From the NCBI GenBank assembly GCA_049324575.1, contig JBMONI010000017.1, forward strand, positions 15,753 to 79,752: DNA of 64,000 nucleotides, read 5' to 3'. How positions within the stretch are numbered: the first letter of the stretch is position 1; every line of letters begins with the position of its first letter. Under the pieces are notes generated by a model. The model saw only the letters and a list, made by a program, of their open reading frames with translations. It did not search any database and was not told the origin of the DNA. Both the position numbers and the translations under genes were made by a program. The DNA is from JBMONI01 sp049324575. Its GTDB lineage: Bacteria; Omnitrophota; Omnitrophia; Omnitrophales; Aquincolibacteriaceae. Positions 25,601 to 27,091 of the stretch are shown here, piece after piece.

Positions 25601-27091
25601 GATTTTGGCGGCGGAAACGGTCTTTTTGCTTTGCGGTTCGTAAAATACCTGACTTACCTGGGATTCAAACGGGTCACGCCCTTTGTGGCGGACTGGAACA
25701 ATCCTCTTCACAACGGGACGCCTTTGGCCAAAGGATTCGAGATCAAGGAGAATTTCTTCCCGTCCCGCATCGAAGTTCTGGAAGGGTCTTTTCTTCCGCC
25801 GGCGCATTCACTGGATATAGTGACGATCAATGCGCCTCAGCTTGACGTAAGCCATGTGGATTTCCGCCGTTGGCTGAAAAAAGCGAAATATTTTCTGAAA
25901 CCGGACGGTCTGATCCTGATCCGTCTTGCCAAGACCCAATCGCCTTCGAAAGCGCTCCGGGTCCGGGAAGGGTACGATTGGATGGCGGAAGAAGGTAAAA
26001 ATCTCGAACGATATCTTTCCGAAGATCCCGACCTTGAAGTGCGCGAATTCACGGAAAAGACTTCGCCGGTACTTCCTGTCGGCAATTATGGATTGGGACC
26101 GCTGGTCGTGGTCAAGATCAAGCAGCCGTCGTCGATCGCCAGCGGGCAGGGGATGCAAGAGATCGGCGCAGAACGTTCCGTAGAATATTCACGCGCGGAG
26201 CTGAGGAGCAAGGACCAGGGACAGGTCCTGGGACAAGGGGAGGACCGGTCCTTGGTTGGTCTTGCCGAGCAAAGCGTGGAAGGGCTCGCCCTCGACGCTT
26301 TTTCAGAAGAGGCCGCGGCGAGACTTTCGAAAACGGAACCGAACGAAACGCTTCGACGGACATTTCTGACGGTGGCCAATTCTCCCAAGATCCTTGCGCT
26401 GGTGTTCGGTGGATCCAGGACCCGCGAACAGATCGAATTCAATCAGCATTTCCTCGAAGCAGTGGTTGCAGAACCAGGGAAGGTCCGGGCGGTGCTTCGG
26501 AAATATCTTGATGCGGATCCGGCCCGCGGCCTCCGGTTCGCATGGGTGCAGGAATTGCCGGCCGATAAAGAAGTGCTCAGCGCGCTTCAGGCCTTCTTCG
26601 ACGAAGTGGCCGGGCTCGAAAGCGAGGCGGCTTATGCGGACCGGATCTCGCTCGATACCGCCTTCATCGTTTCCGATGAGAAGATGGAAGACTTCAGCCG
26701 CTTTCGCGCGGGTTTAAAGGATCCGGAAATGGCACGGGCGGTCAATATCTCCGAAGGGCGTGCCGCTGCAAGCGCGATCAACATGTTCTTCATCGACCAC
26801 CCGAACGCTCTGATGTTCGGGGCGCCGAAGCATGTCCTGGCGTTGACCCGCGACAAATTCCGGCAGGTCGAATTGGAACCGGCGGGGCGCGGCGCGTTCG
26901 CGGCCTCCATGCTGATCAATTTCATCACCGCCAAAGAAACCGAGATCACGGCTTCGCTCCTTGAGCGTGTTCCCGAGTTTTTCACCGAAAGGATCGTCGG
27001 CATGCGTGGCGGGCGGCTTGTTGTCCTTCAGGCGGCGGAGGATCTTCTTCGCGAGGCCTCCTTGGCTGAGCTGTTTGGGAGCATGGCGTAA
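1640..27091 (+). CDS. giant exported multidomain protein, polyprotein-like, 8,483 residues
   Basis: One open frame runs 25.4 kb without interruption, predicting a protein of roughly 0.9-1.0 MDa. Residues about 8-35 form a signal peptide: basic NIRKNRLSRT, a hydrophobic core and a possible cleavage site after SSYA. The motif RAEVR or RAELR, or a close variant, occurs 16 times and falls between recognisable domains, giving 17 segments of 210-2,017 residues that are listed separately. Most segments resemble whole cytoplasmic-type enzymes (glycosyltransferases, methyltransferases, kinase-like folds, LOG-type, aldolase-like), and two are multi-pass membrane regions. No ketosynthase, adenylation or condensation domains are present, so it is not a PKS or NRPS. 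Very large proteins are known in Omnitrophota; whether this one is cut at the motifs is my inference. ATGs at 1655 and 1658 are alternative starts. Confidence 0.85.
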   Translation: MDYADMMNIRKNRLSRTLIACLAIASFLTTSVFTPSSYASTTFTPEGVKTADPHSPVVSSLSSNDLARLTLPASFGSIEKIHQAGEKSPVVILLRDAHAVPDAQRTIEAILLHLEKTYGICRVGLEGFRGQIDARFFRAFPEPSLLRSALDGFLNAGELSGAFSAAVFSGDPTVFSGVENETLYQKAAEYFLRNTAVQVPRMERFRVAEEKLETLRQAIYSKTLLEFEKNTAPYFVRSEGLAGTLEYLAEKHDAQEISAVFPHLKTALAELRTEKKKGPNPGEGVLKREIAKALERARERLADKQALAELNAKAQDYATERIGEMEFAGDLEEVLRAKGITEVFSQASLVRMEERRKMTSMRSAEFFDELERFMRTVRDAMIQNEQERVLAGLTDQMRLLKKAAAMELSREEWQLFLNGFPAPRAGIRDDLDEMAREVAGIASALKMDGDIGGFYQIAFDRERAMVENLVSEMTSGRERSAVMVAGGFHTEGLAALFKARGFSYAVITPAIRELAAEDRYRHLMQGEVSWRDHFEVRDGKIDLGAAFARAARDRLINKNENGELRIKNEELRIKEFPVPDARLLKEWRDNLVRALHGEGAVTRAFHYTRFLDEIDRGFSDAEKEVLRRAWIQKVEKFVDGLQALKTSGKLTADNILRLANSPTAVPRVMIPVGVVPAAMFEVPKVEMAEMLPTRVPIPQEAVPGPRTEIRETEKAPSSHLRGDRKGDVNPKAPGITPGVIEGFAGSGVVSVGAGWVRAASRVRSEVRYTTISGVAEGQVLYYWFDARRRYVLEERPKGFEEAGMEPVGEQSEEWTRILSRAFSNAYQALEESEKQQLFDIQKANRIFSRAKEKRGEDPWIEKPLPIRIRSGEDVRYHAEVTHEEIILNADLLRKPEGIPAEQWPQIAQRLLELVLLHGLRRSLRRYAPEHQEHDISIFQGTLAHFARSTAIRRAWKTWVRTLNERQKGRTFFGRPWTASLAQAEALVGISNSWRDKISSKQARALYDSLTRISTKVQPAGDRLRAVFAKVFRGRVDIAVPNRFYVETYTNEYGGTFQHVYLVYELGEGEDKVHKIIRLAPDHTQDALASPDASAEVVLHPLRIDILYDAGAYASEILREREFLEKNPEFLPTMNLLNAHSAKLRDRALKKFLLWAKGKGKASPELTAKARDIIFSLAKTHPDFWHRIRLNRIAFDLVTDRPADFPQTNFNYSAFYGTPYRLQARAKLPDSRGPPARFRVLYSVNGEAVQTDEQVAVKPVGDGTAELQWQVPMVQGWVHYAVQIQVKGKWQFIRPRAHRDDPLGRVNGIIKFQQDVRGLRMASLRPEVFNLRFEDGVPVVDDFGNLQVGTLDDLVPQLQSLKDQGFGDIYLQVLETGAPGEAGPDASPFSPLSQMRVSERAGGLPALMRLKREADRVGIELTLDMIPHTSISNRESPARTVAWTQTGGRLRRKAASDGGLSQDWLDGAARNWADPQNVRDYISDLKFFASQGFNFRVDVGHVFDTNIMPNRSTYGFGRVRGEVVSMNSSEVFDLRGTPETEVNTVLGWIVFELKKAGWQNGKWVKFYGENWHAKEGRQIMAGVDFPYDPLIKNHWDVVRQGQSAWGVIGGTMEWLREKITNKFGGGTLTVINSHDYEVPAVDAFKSSVFAATTSLIFGSGGVSFSHLYHSYADEHGRIDFKRLFAEMWQVYVNNYGPRRVVNGVYWQGADWEARFRVMEEAFRDNRFLAGLEDHYKRLYRLVQKYRYNVREVNVGHDRVAAVCRQNAQGEYAIMLSHLGSPYAADINFMPEDYFGKLEDDAVYAFEEIFDNEHPEDSEENPGDRMLLTGLEIKNLGIGPRFPLQILTNRIYRLRKVSPGAFHVDSPEYMAQLRDSLARYRRYGPQHRVEYSFIAQEIRRALQSGEQAYSSFKFLFGKLSAIVQENSEFMVGDLSSIIGEIMEFYPDLAPSIEQHLVGVAVQDLDVDARTSENANKVLESAPVGDYALTSVESLVSSGSGGLAKKVWEQAVALAERGLNVNLVVPMFANDKAAIFQKFSPRDTGRVVTIPFYNGRDPQDPRREYLEHAVLKIYEARIKGVRVFYLENEPYFSRLKGGGGSAYNGADAFRLRFARALSLGTLLTLREMNIHAGIIETNDWTTAYVKPYLEGRERLHGDARALSQDPHFSRTRVLAIIHNGGEYYQGRITAPSWEARDLMIKSDLGMDNALDHDVLYASGQTRHANARTFVFPDQSNVINPFYTMAVTADHLKAVSVGYRDRSADMGSEWEFGKLTPVLQWKREQGVYSGTLNGLELVDQQENFLRGALFDPEIRVQMARIAETPSEEPAYRDLLRRMLQGTEEFMPAVRQYFADRHPEEGGSVEQALKTLLAPHAKKIQPFIRSFLERGHGEEKRLLARFVFEIAKPAAKKRLQRKLKFEENPRALVYAMLHRIGEQKGQHLLFAEIWDRSQPDKLRLNAGQWMRFNKDGDPVRAGQIFQAVGLETDLRTGEIRLTRDQRRRLRNYARDRQTLRAVEVFMILNPDAQFIVAGSVDPFTDFESQFYDIEHRFRRQFCFIPRFVKPAPREELYDLIYEGADIFGMPSASEPGGLSNQEAAGVGTVRHLTDRDGLKDKAIRRPTFNETFKEFNPVAWFVSLAKLKNLFVRQPVTWRRAQEELIDQDNRWLRFVRDEYIPTYLGMLGRRAIKDLRALHVSAAIHRAEKNGDRDPADELAKAGYTFEESSQIMLDALNSENAFLRNAVATRHLAGLARVSPAARGAILRRLEQGRPAEAANGSYETALRSLGRAEVRQAELSAEERARFVPKFRSAVEFFDQYKAWRRANPDKILLAVARHVQSTSNLFAIVQSNLTFSPPTLLGYRQGRALTRFFQTRGIRFDKVFSSALERAHYTVGGVARKQKIPHEVKRRLNELMGHPFGGVSRPAIMALYQQFVTFMNQDPERYVLPTFSGPKVLENLRKLFREIEEGNDKNILIGTHGLTIRWILEILLGIPPTRDAAVKELLGSPPNASLTVLAFDSKTRVWELLVLKDNAYLPEKLRTEQGGQKTAVNEKPAALFLERILYYAQAIFRVLLRLAGFQGPRALSDYQPFLAPLLEPTEAQWKVIHSIYRHTLAIMKERYRDEGPRAEVRSPLSREGSERNVAFVQALHKLGEDLSARKATLQQIQAVEALFKLFDDLVRELWSSGESARIHVYAEDGYTAIPLDTFLHSLAGWPERGVYWLYSRFAELFGSEDGSSSRVRNPEFLARFLRQIGKMDSVRLIRGQLTASHSTLYERKEFIADEVEEINEALKVLGAEGVIDLAEEAGRDDEAVVEEEVDEEEVAARLNETLQKVLEMVGASEEFEDLVPSQGNGYLRLLRGLRDFIHGLMIAFQEQRQDQPVLSALNSFYYSFYALIALAHAGYGTEILEALTRSDHKRHSWVRSIHDLVTLIDENLRTMYPRLRSETRSAGEVSDKKAPAEGRPSRARFWFSIAAGSVMALGLFFFTVFYYEPVLSHEMMFFALMQGWPFIGSYAVFALISALSQVLTTVSGHWVARSFEDPSTYAARGPLLQQVLRRLAVDMLYFVPIHFMVFYGWIFKLLPWPGVLGLLAVHQLLRSFYMDPVEFSLIRSAVREDGREELPVDIRNGNLGRYARLAFVYWGIVDPLALIFPSSLITIAILNLGDFLWDVLNTVFLHASDFKLLRRFDEQSRKIAGLPKHKKLAAIGRTVTAPVSGYFSKVVDKIYALKGFGKALYALLMIQYFVFFGRALFIMGLSPSLAFWGACGSFVLLAGMRSTAVWLLRAVHSRYAVKDPRVDEKGEVPRAELRNPPSMQLVTAFTRDLREAKIIFYVNGQTWNEIVDKVRAIVQARQGRKTMIALKYYDSPAEKSRKRAVARALRELNRELGSRRDLWIGADLVSNRGEEEALADGAKFLITHHPYPELVRSVYERGVPVVIGFSTVRELLPELQPPDFPYAEEDFRLARERIYAEMDEAIAVSALRLYVFRNPENGHPRLRELQFRLMRSVRSRVAPGVSMDFVMTGGIAPRDIPQYLANGVTAVGIGQALGGTAEDIRRAVLEAQQGIEGRAELRAVSPKNPAGPEEGAFSSEAVWGGSLHGSMLPWYARKRLASFWRKRLKNLFHERAPSTVLDLGAGQFRLSRLLRRLFPQAAIVAVDSALGNFPVPQGVRFENVSMEALADSTDLYSVDLAVSQFGFEYSDMEKTLGALNRVMKNGGRVLLMMHNRASLVSQEQEWIEEEFYSFSRAGVVGLLADLAKADLKESSKIPGATMSALHRAESKVWDFITARANRTVLGERATNWLGSRILAFLKEVFQHHTAGLAGMPDKKPFGVSAEAADLVDYLQKKFYIAQKQLEAALTPEKFSELVRIAEDHGFRVLHARPSSLIEKNRYAWWVELEKTSTAFYRSELRQHVMTLPDLLEEIDELVTVGQWDPAVNVYGGSQVPEDHPYHGLAEEIGKLLYEAGFSQRNGGGPGIMHASARGHYEAWMKDQIQAGKGETETQAVRHSLIAQEQHIHGYYQPRGRVASFTHFGLRKAGTEMNSQGSIFLPGGIGSLDEFFERLASGRSPRHSYPLVAWGPFYRDIVEHYATIQTRAGLYDSLGALHYLLHEVETPEAAIREVKRHKRLRPGLSSKEAEEIKRELSDLWRQMEALEPATVVIGQPAKNGSDGKEVERFVESMAETGHAVRVASGGTLFKAIHQSLTKNSTEGSHLQALIFNRDGRPAKRKMVVRMNHRAIVASHKVVYEILLTRNADAYVFFRGGGRTFNKLFSTLVQMSRGEIPERPIILVDAPEAKQEPSKRFWEYFFGFIEKHMAEHQTPEFEKLGLPPIRFFKKEDLKLIRYAYGADEALAMLAEAKRASAPDAPRGAGVRKGRAEVRGAGNGSKITIEALQNPAIRAAIMNELEAEWLPAEIGYLRRFRGGVQAAGGSLKDLLLDPGIPREPHPEVGKRVIGSRNGFQHLTLAIDAGAKYWVMKRVLPKPEERYAGNYEKLASLIGAGKANTAEVRLLQKQEISGELLEQLQASGDSRERFYASGLVLPSEIAVPELPSVWADDGRDFYGLHSLVNEDIGKAYAALFVFHILVRKTNARLDNLAFVDGENWKIPVGIDHHEILRERFLRKNDPDLKAFRSYFFYHTLILPLWDLLRGAESEWSHFADRDAPLIAELLEAAPKDPQASAEQGVRKGRLLEKLGPDEWRELIERTGIGTGFLNAERLTGEKVRSAVEEFLTIAPEEVSAMVREAGFEGAEADELTAEIRGNIENLPEDVGKVWKSLTGKWLYPQEGPSPASGTESLRAEVREQIAVPGDFYTLHVPSSLPAYLGKNFGKLKGVIEGRIQPERIHGRRAYIRLDADETKRELQGKVLVIKGFTAKIHKLMNGEERPARHTGKGRVASAVVVDKEGTRFNALAVDGHIEGGIHFRAAQRENELLQVIHESDPEVSVEPAGAIEFDHPALTYRGKKLGGVMMIIEDIADPRLGHLIDRLTAAEFDPQKNDFVREEDKAIAVLTRELVFQSSRALGGMHESGIIHRFFHPGNAGVAPSSKRVQVRDLDLAKYRKDFTTPIQFTEWARADVEYYFDKLEKQFERNTALLERVLGKDWKRKLVRTYLGKWVNEEDLRGFWSGDLDPGRVSVLLDKAHRRMSEGLEFGEEEYPLMSRSSHKSDRVSEFLVRDPLPVDRSPDPVKISFDIAKRMQILSEQDRYLANGDFAGVVKLYEERGKTLPDDERDLYNLIVSLLVVRRDAEAKGIYRAHAERIKKFERTLSDGALLEQVDDRDALFRRVFPSRAEPSAISAAEAVSRKGGPRAEVRSDDKRTAKPLSDEEANAARTLYDYHATRSDEGPAADHVTAVLASHDPGYPEEVSSILQQLKARRIMIAGRGLAGNEKPDALLLKESLMALDAQWGLRISTYPLDGSSNIHDQLRVLAKMIRQQGALPQQIAFIQLPWRMRLTREIYQAEWSKIAAEENLPTWLPKFFAYPADLPFAVETGQQPDALALERMHSALEATDQLRDLGKSLPQEVEDAAGVVRLYFAQAHTGESRAELRNIEIPEMIPQDIKALLAKPPSYFIERTRRFDAAVVDQINSKPEVIKALRNAEVVIGIPFHNAPELIPNLKKMLRSFRSASRLIMDKKGKQVPMAVIICGEANAKKLLDDAGFVQYSKGVFRVASFVKPVIDGEEFPEKPSALRATEIASSFARGGQGADLITADADLRFTHGPISSYSFLQNLLFDHLMTADKTLVSEPEEVQYKALRATRDYEWDDGIFHLFSFPFAAGAYGYRLDHGGEFSMRRGLVKKLLATEFFILDRIYSKEPQNLIFGSRAYKGQRPMVAVERRMRVKAHKEEKFEKVIAKMIRAIWPHFYMVAPVLETDLGRVRSRLTVDKRQNRAQIESQLRQLAEVVKEWLPRERFPELLEAIKAYMQDPDERGMRMEDWLPPELRGPLLEVFKKYARAIEDAWPGFYREVLGDRLDGVVSSVRGLVPDSRAGSQDAVVMSEQKGFRRRNYQIVFSPAMWAEATVECLRAFQHTEDLDRKVLIMRGLESLLYLGTLAYANETKHMLVRDAENYVEEKIATAFEKAFEPYLPRAELRSPEEKGTALLHSLREAASSVLSHLRTGVGLRIRDLSEPEAERLFMSVTEKLGVSRGEIKKYSPVRLADRTHGIETAYAGGPIGIFRFMRIGGFFFAEIPWGDEARAKELESWFQEKLGEEHEALRPNLFFTTGSDFMAEGPENQHFLLSPYTATTVLLMAKHRGNFEGKTFIDMGSGNGILARVALRLGAARVLLVDQRPEHHRTAEALLEAEGVRREHYETILGDLEDPVFIQTLKEHPGIRKAAAAAMNLGPSYRRADRYALELLTGLTKMGLLISAGYNAFVSDHEFMADAFYRKAESEGFSTAAHEYYFAWAMAADEQKTAPQYLNTVKTMTAVRSRAEARSHGREPIDRAVYSGLEARSEEEAAFLRRAEEEHAELKEPALFTFLMPMWRETVRLNPYDAVHNPNGEDALIVKIRQLQRLAKLNPNFHWRLVAVDDGTEEAASEKLARVRWDSFRRGRAEQEGIPGLQEDQVRFVTLSKEDKDRIGSKKGGALILAVREALKMKDPLLADGKKIVKRYYGITDTDTATNLMQTPNLWAQFKDPKVRLAMGSKWIRGSYVVGRTPRAHFVSVVYNLAIRMMLWPLWFIHDSQVGFKLLTEGAAARVALWAADVHGSWDTEWTLLAAGSDVPSGGFGRLRYFLRLLFTAYQRIREVPFAWFDSPAESKFKGTKVGLEMLRNIALKQVPVMLGYFPKPLVLKDSASAARAEVRAGPMPTSGVGLGSKVILPVIPVALGAALVIGKQILEISAMNPFAYMFTIFTLINLWMFVIAGAQKLNGLRKGEKVAWDLSHGALLDREADLLRPEAPGRQVLDPVRKGLLVVNSMLSHFVMTIFFAYALMTSIQPQVFALIAMVGMGINAVIGDIAFHGGWAQVAGKLADPFRLACFLSVSAGVLVLLADLGIHSGAAAGVGLIGAVLAGFGAPGIGLAFLFAISEVAQKLMQKHVTRFKEKDPSVRDEVSFLMLKTGYFGGWILTTSTILLTAALISTGLWTSLPVLIQTALAEPAKLVWGGFSGIFLAHPLVFLQSLIFPLSWLGLFYSFKRVAYPNVILALGTRPLWAFLWAAALTGVVGTWGQLAAGLFIWAGAYLMKRGANVRERGSRTDIESFSEKQRRAELRIALNEGSEREESAGFAAAVSGLRLAGSEEAVKILYAMRIEIDRLLGKNHFKKTAYRFHDETGVIRTEKIGDYLRKLSVAVKDTEVLFYLARLFGTGEDGTLLNPELVQKIHHALFRVREPILVFESGAIRITDGHREAARQTIAAVVLDLMESVVNAPETLEKFQHYVYMGFSREIIQALSAYREDAQYKAKLEALLDWMEAIHEQTGRGRAEVRLTEESTKKKIPSETVFGHRRGLPDERRVGFEAVLAEAWQWPAVPREDIRFFDFGGGNGLFALRFVKYLTYLGFKRVTPFVADWNNPLHNGTPLAKGFEIKENFFPSRIEVLEGSFLPPAHSLDIVTINAPQLDVSHVDFRRWLKKAKYFLKPDGLILIRLAKTQSPSKALRVREGYDWMAEEGKNLERYLSEDPDLEVREFTEKTSPVLPVGNYGLGPLVVVKIKQPSSIASGQGMQEIGAERSVEYSRAELRSKDQGQVLGQGEDRSLVGLAEQSVEGLALDAFSEEAAARLSKTEPNETLRRTFLTVANSPKILALVFGGSRTREQIEFNQHFLEAVVAEPGKVRAVLRKYLDADPARGLRFAWVQELPADKEVLSALQAFFDEVAGLESEAAYADRISLDTAFIVSDEKMEDFSRFRAGLKDPEMARAVNISEGRAAASAINMFFIDHPNALMFGAPKHVLALTRDKFRQVELEPAGRGAFAASMLINFITAKETEITASLLERVPEFFTERIVGMRGGRLVVLQAAEDLLREASLAELFGSMA
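3308..3364. repeat. in-frame AT-rich GAATTAAGAAT repeat tract
   Basis: The tract is built of AGAATTAAGAATGAAGAATT-like units and encodes NGELRIKNEELRIKE within segment 1. Composition differs sharply from the GC-rich coding sequence on both sides. It resembles the purine-rich arms found between genes elsewhere in the window and is read through without breaking the frame. Confidence 0.6.
3788..3859. repeat. CCTCCGG-type palindromes, copies 2 and 3, inside the giant ORF
   Basis: Copy 2 (3788-3822) has ATCAC (3790-3794) and GTGAT (3804-3808) around ACCTCCGGG, with a further GTGATGTG after it. Copy 3 (3841-3859) has nine-base arms TATCACCCC and GGGGTGATA around a single C. Both are translated in frame (SSHLRGD and GITPGVIEG) in the low-complexity region before the first interdomain motif. 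Confidence 0.6.
3941..9991 (+). other. giant protein segment 2 (768-2784): GH13 amylase-like plus GT5 glycogen-synthase-like
   Basis: The first half carries a GH13-type barrel. DDLVPQLQSLKDQGFGDIYL is an early strand, FRVDVGH supplies a candidate nucleophile Asp1497, FYGENW the acid/base Glu1568, and NSHDYE the conserved Asp1634. The second half resembles starch/glycogen synthase. SGSGGLAKKVWEQAVALAER near 1995-2014 matches the KxGGLA glucose-nucleotide loop, and EGADIFGMPSASEPGGLSN around Glu2585 matches the C-terminal EPxGL loop. The last 250 residues are helical. A hydrolase/transglycosylase followed by a GT5 synthase is the order seen in fungal alpha-1,3-glucan synthases; the comparison is from memory, so the substrate is unproven. 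Confidence 0.65.
10007..11008 (+). other. giant protein segment 3 (2790-3123): histidine phosphatase (phosphoglycerate mutase) fold
   Basis: LLAVARHVQST places the phospho-accepting histidine at about residue 2833. FDKVFSSALERAHYTV corresponds to the YSSdLxRAxqTA motif, and NILIGTHGLTIRWIL to the second catalytic histidine strand. The usual RHG is RHV here, which could reduce or change activity. Substrates in this superfamily range from phosphosugars to phosphoproteins and cannot be told from sequence. Confidence 0.65.
11024..11965 (+). other. giant protein segment 4 (3129-3442): helical, acidic, unrecognised
   Basis: I do not recognise this segment. It is mostly amphipathic helix with a strongly acidic stretch around residues 3305-3330 (EVDEEEVAARLNE) and no obvious catalytic motif. 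It may act as a spacer between the phosphatase-like segment and the first membrane segment. Confidence 0.35.
11981..13051 (+). other. giant protein segment 5 (3448-3804): multi-pass membrane region
   Basis: About six to eight hydrophobic stretches are visible, for example FWFSIAAGSVMALGLFFFTV, LLPWPGVLGLLAVHQLL, LIFPSSLITIAILNLG and MIQYFVFFGRALFIMG. Conserved-looking loops such as FYMDPVEFSLIRS separate them. I cannot name the family with confidence. If the mature chain is continuous, this segment would cross the membrane and divide the enzyme segments between two compartments. Confidence 0.6.
13067..13843 (+). other. giant protein segment 6 (3810-4068): KDPG-aldolase-like TIM barrel
   Basis: The order of strands resembles 2-keto-3-deoxy-6-phosphogluconate aldolase. 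IGADLVSNRGEEEALADGAK is followed by FLITHHPYPELV, where Lys3914 is in the place of the Schiff-base lysine, then GVPVVIGFSTVREL and FVMTGGIAPRDIPQYLANGV with GIGQAL. Thiamine-phosphate synthase and related phosphate-binding barrels share the last motif, so the exact reaction stays open. Confidence 0.5.
13859..16273 (+). other. giant protein segment 7 (4074-4878): SAM methyltransferase plus LOG-type domain
   Basis: Residues 4131-4137 are VLDLGAG, the SAM-binding motif I, followed by AIVAVDS (motif II) and MKNGGRVLLMMHN (post II), so the first part is a class I methyltransferase. After a helical linker comes a LOG/lysine-decarboxylase-like Rossmann domain with NGGGPGIMHASARG (about 4470) and PGGIGSLDEFFE (4552-4563), the paired signatures of phosphoribohydrolases acting on nucleoside monophosphates. 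A third alpha/beta region starts at VVIGQPAKNGSDG and may be a duplicated, degenerate Rossmann unit. Confidence 0.65.
16289..17539 (+). other. giant protein segment 8 (4884-5300): kinase-like (PI-kinase/HipA-type) fold, tentative
   Basis: The clearest hint is FHILVRKTNARLDNLAFVDG followed by WKIPVGIDHHEI. The pattern N/D-x4-N then a strand ending in an Asp is how PI3/4-kinase-like and HipA-like folds place their catalytic loop and metal-binding Asp. An upstream KYWVMKRVL could supply the ATP-binding lysine. The identification is weak and the substrate is unknown. Confidence 0.35.
17555..19072 (+). other. giant protein segment 9 (5306-5811): protein-kinase-like fold
   Basis: MHESGIIHRFFHPGNAGVA (histidine near 5535) aligns with the catalytic loop HxDxxxxN, and VRDLDLAKYR (Asp near 5556) with the metal-binding DFG loop. 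GGVMMIIEDIADPRLGHLI resembles the hinge strand. The loop reads HRF where kinases have HRD, so the base is missing or shifted. This could be a pseudokinase or an atypical phosphotransferase. The last 100 residues are helical, TPR-like in feel. Confidence 0.5.
19088..19780 (+). other. giant protein segment 10 (5817-6047): DUF218/YdcF-like alpha/beta domain, tentative
   Basis: The run RRIMIAGRGLAGNEKPDALL, then WGLRISTYPLDGSSNIHDQL, matches the order of YdcF-like proteins: a G-rich strand, E-x2-A helix, and a serine/asparagine turn before the next helix. YdcF relatives bind SAM or act in envelope biology. No catalytic assignment is possible. Confidence 0.4.
19796..21415 (+). other. giant protein segment 11 (6053-6592): GT-A glycosyltransferase
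   Basis: VVIGIPFHNAPELIPNLKKM opens a nucleotide-sugar-binding fold. LITADADLRF has the metal-binding DxD at 6216-6218, and GGEFSMRRGLVKKLL is an acceptor-side helix like that of mannosylglycerate-synthase-type enzymes. The C-terminal 200 residues are helical. A sugar transferase to a small acceptor or glycan is likely; donor and acceptor are unknown. Confidence 0.6.
21431..22450 (+). other. giant protein segment 12 (6598-6937): PrmA-like SAM methyltransferase
   Basis: KTFIDMGSGNGILARVALRL (about 6770-6790) is a clear motif I, followed by ARVLLVDQRPEH (motif II) and AAAMNLGPSY (post II region). A preceding domain contains the strand FRFMRIGGFFFAEIPWG. The arrangement recalls PrmA-type or small-molecule methyltransferases. 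The substrate is unknown. Confidence 0.65.
22466..23560 (+). other. giant protein segment 13 (6943-7307): GT2 glycosyltransferase of polyprenyl-phosphate sugar synthase type
   Basis: LFTFLMPMWRETVRLNPYD is the first strand. WRLVAVDDGTEEAASEKL carries the DDG nucleotide-binding motif, YGITDTDTATN (7125 on) the DxD-like metal site, and DSQVGFKLLTEGAA (from 7191) the DTQxGFKxF signature of DPM1/polyprenyl-phosphate glycosyltransferases. A membrane segment follows immediately in the chain, which would suit a lipid-linked acceptor. Confidence 0.7.
23576..24787 (+). other. giant protein segment 14 (7313-7716): second multi-pass membrane region
   Basis: About nine to ten hydrophobic stretches are visible, among them VIPVALGAALVIGKQIL, MFTIFTLINLWMFVIAGA, GAAAGVGLIGAVLAGFG and ILTTSTILLTAALISTG. 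The first residues (MPTSGVGLG) are encoded by a palindromic repeat at 23581-23611. I cannot assign a transporter family. Confidence 0.6.
23581..23611. repeat. CCTCCGG-type palindrome, copy 4, inside the giant ORF
   Basis: ACCTATGCCAACC and GGTTGGTTTAGGT are imperfect arms around TCCGG. It encodes PMPTSGVGLG directly after the RAEVR motif at 23561 and before the first membrane helix of segment 14, so the insertion falls in a linker. Confidence 0.6.
24803..25432 (+). other. giant protein segment 15 (7722-7931): helical, unrecognised
   Basis: A 210-residue all-helical segment with no familiar motif. It contains several amphipathic helices (for example ETLEKFQHYVYMGFSREII) and no membrane stretch or cysteine pair. 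Function unknown. Confidence 0.3.
25448..26191 (+). other. giant protein segment 16 (7937-8184): SAM methyltransferase-like
   Basis: RFFDFGGGNGLFALRFVKYL (Asp7988) is a good motif I. It is followed by an aspartate-bearing strand TPFVADWNNP, a DIVTINAPQ strand and KYFLKPDGLILIRLAK, the typical order for a class I methyltransferase. The substrate is unknown. Confidence 0.55.
26207..27091 (+). other. giant protein segment 17 (8190-8483): C-terminal alpha/beta domain, unrecognised
   Basis: The segment alternates helices with short strands (SLDTAFIVSD, NALMFGAPKHVLAL, RLVVLQAAEDLL). It has no clear catalytic signature and no sorting, anchoring or secretion-type C terminus such as LPxTG, PEP-CTERM or beta-barrel sequence. 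Function unknown. Confidence 0.3.

Larger units (their letters stand above)
3926..26206 (+). repeat. sixteen RAE[V/L]R interdomain motifs
   Basis: Motif first bases: 3926 (RSEVR), 9992, 11009, 11966 (RSETR), 13052, 13844, 16274, 17540, 19073, 19781, 21416, 22451 (RAEAR), 23561, 24788, 25433 and 26192; each spans 15 bases. Seven are RAEVR and six RAELR. The next residue is Ser in six cases, and the preceding residue is often Pro, Gly or Ser. All lie at domain borders. Codons differ widely (CGC GCG GAA GTC CGT at 11009 versus AGA GCT GAG GTA AGA at 17540), which argues for conservation of the peptide rather than of a DNA repeat. Confidence 0.85.
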
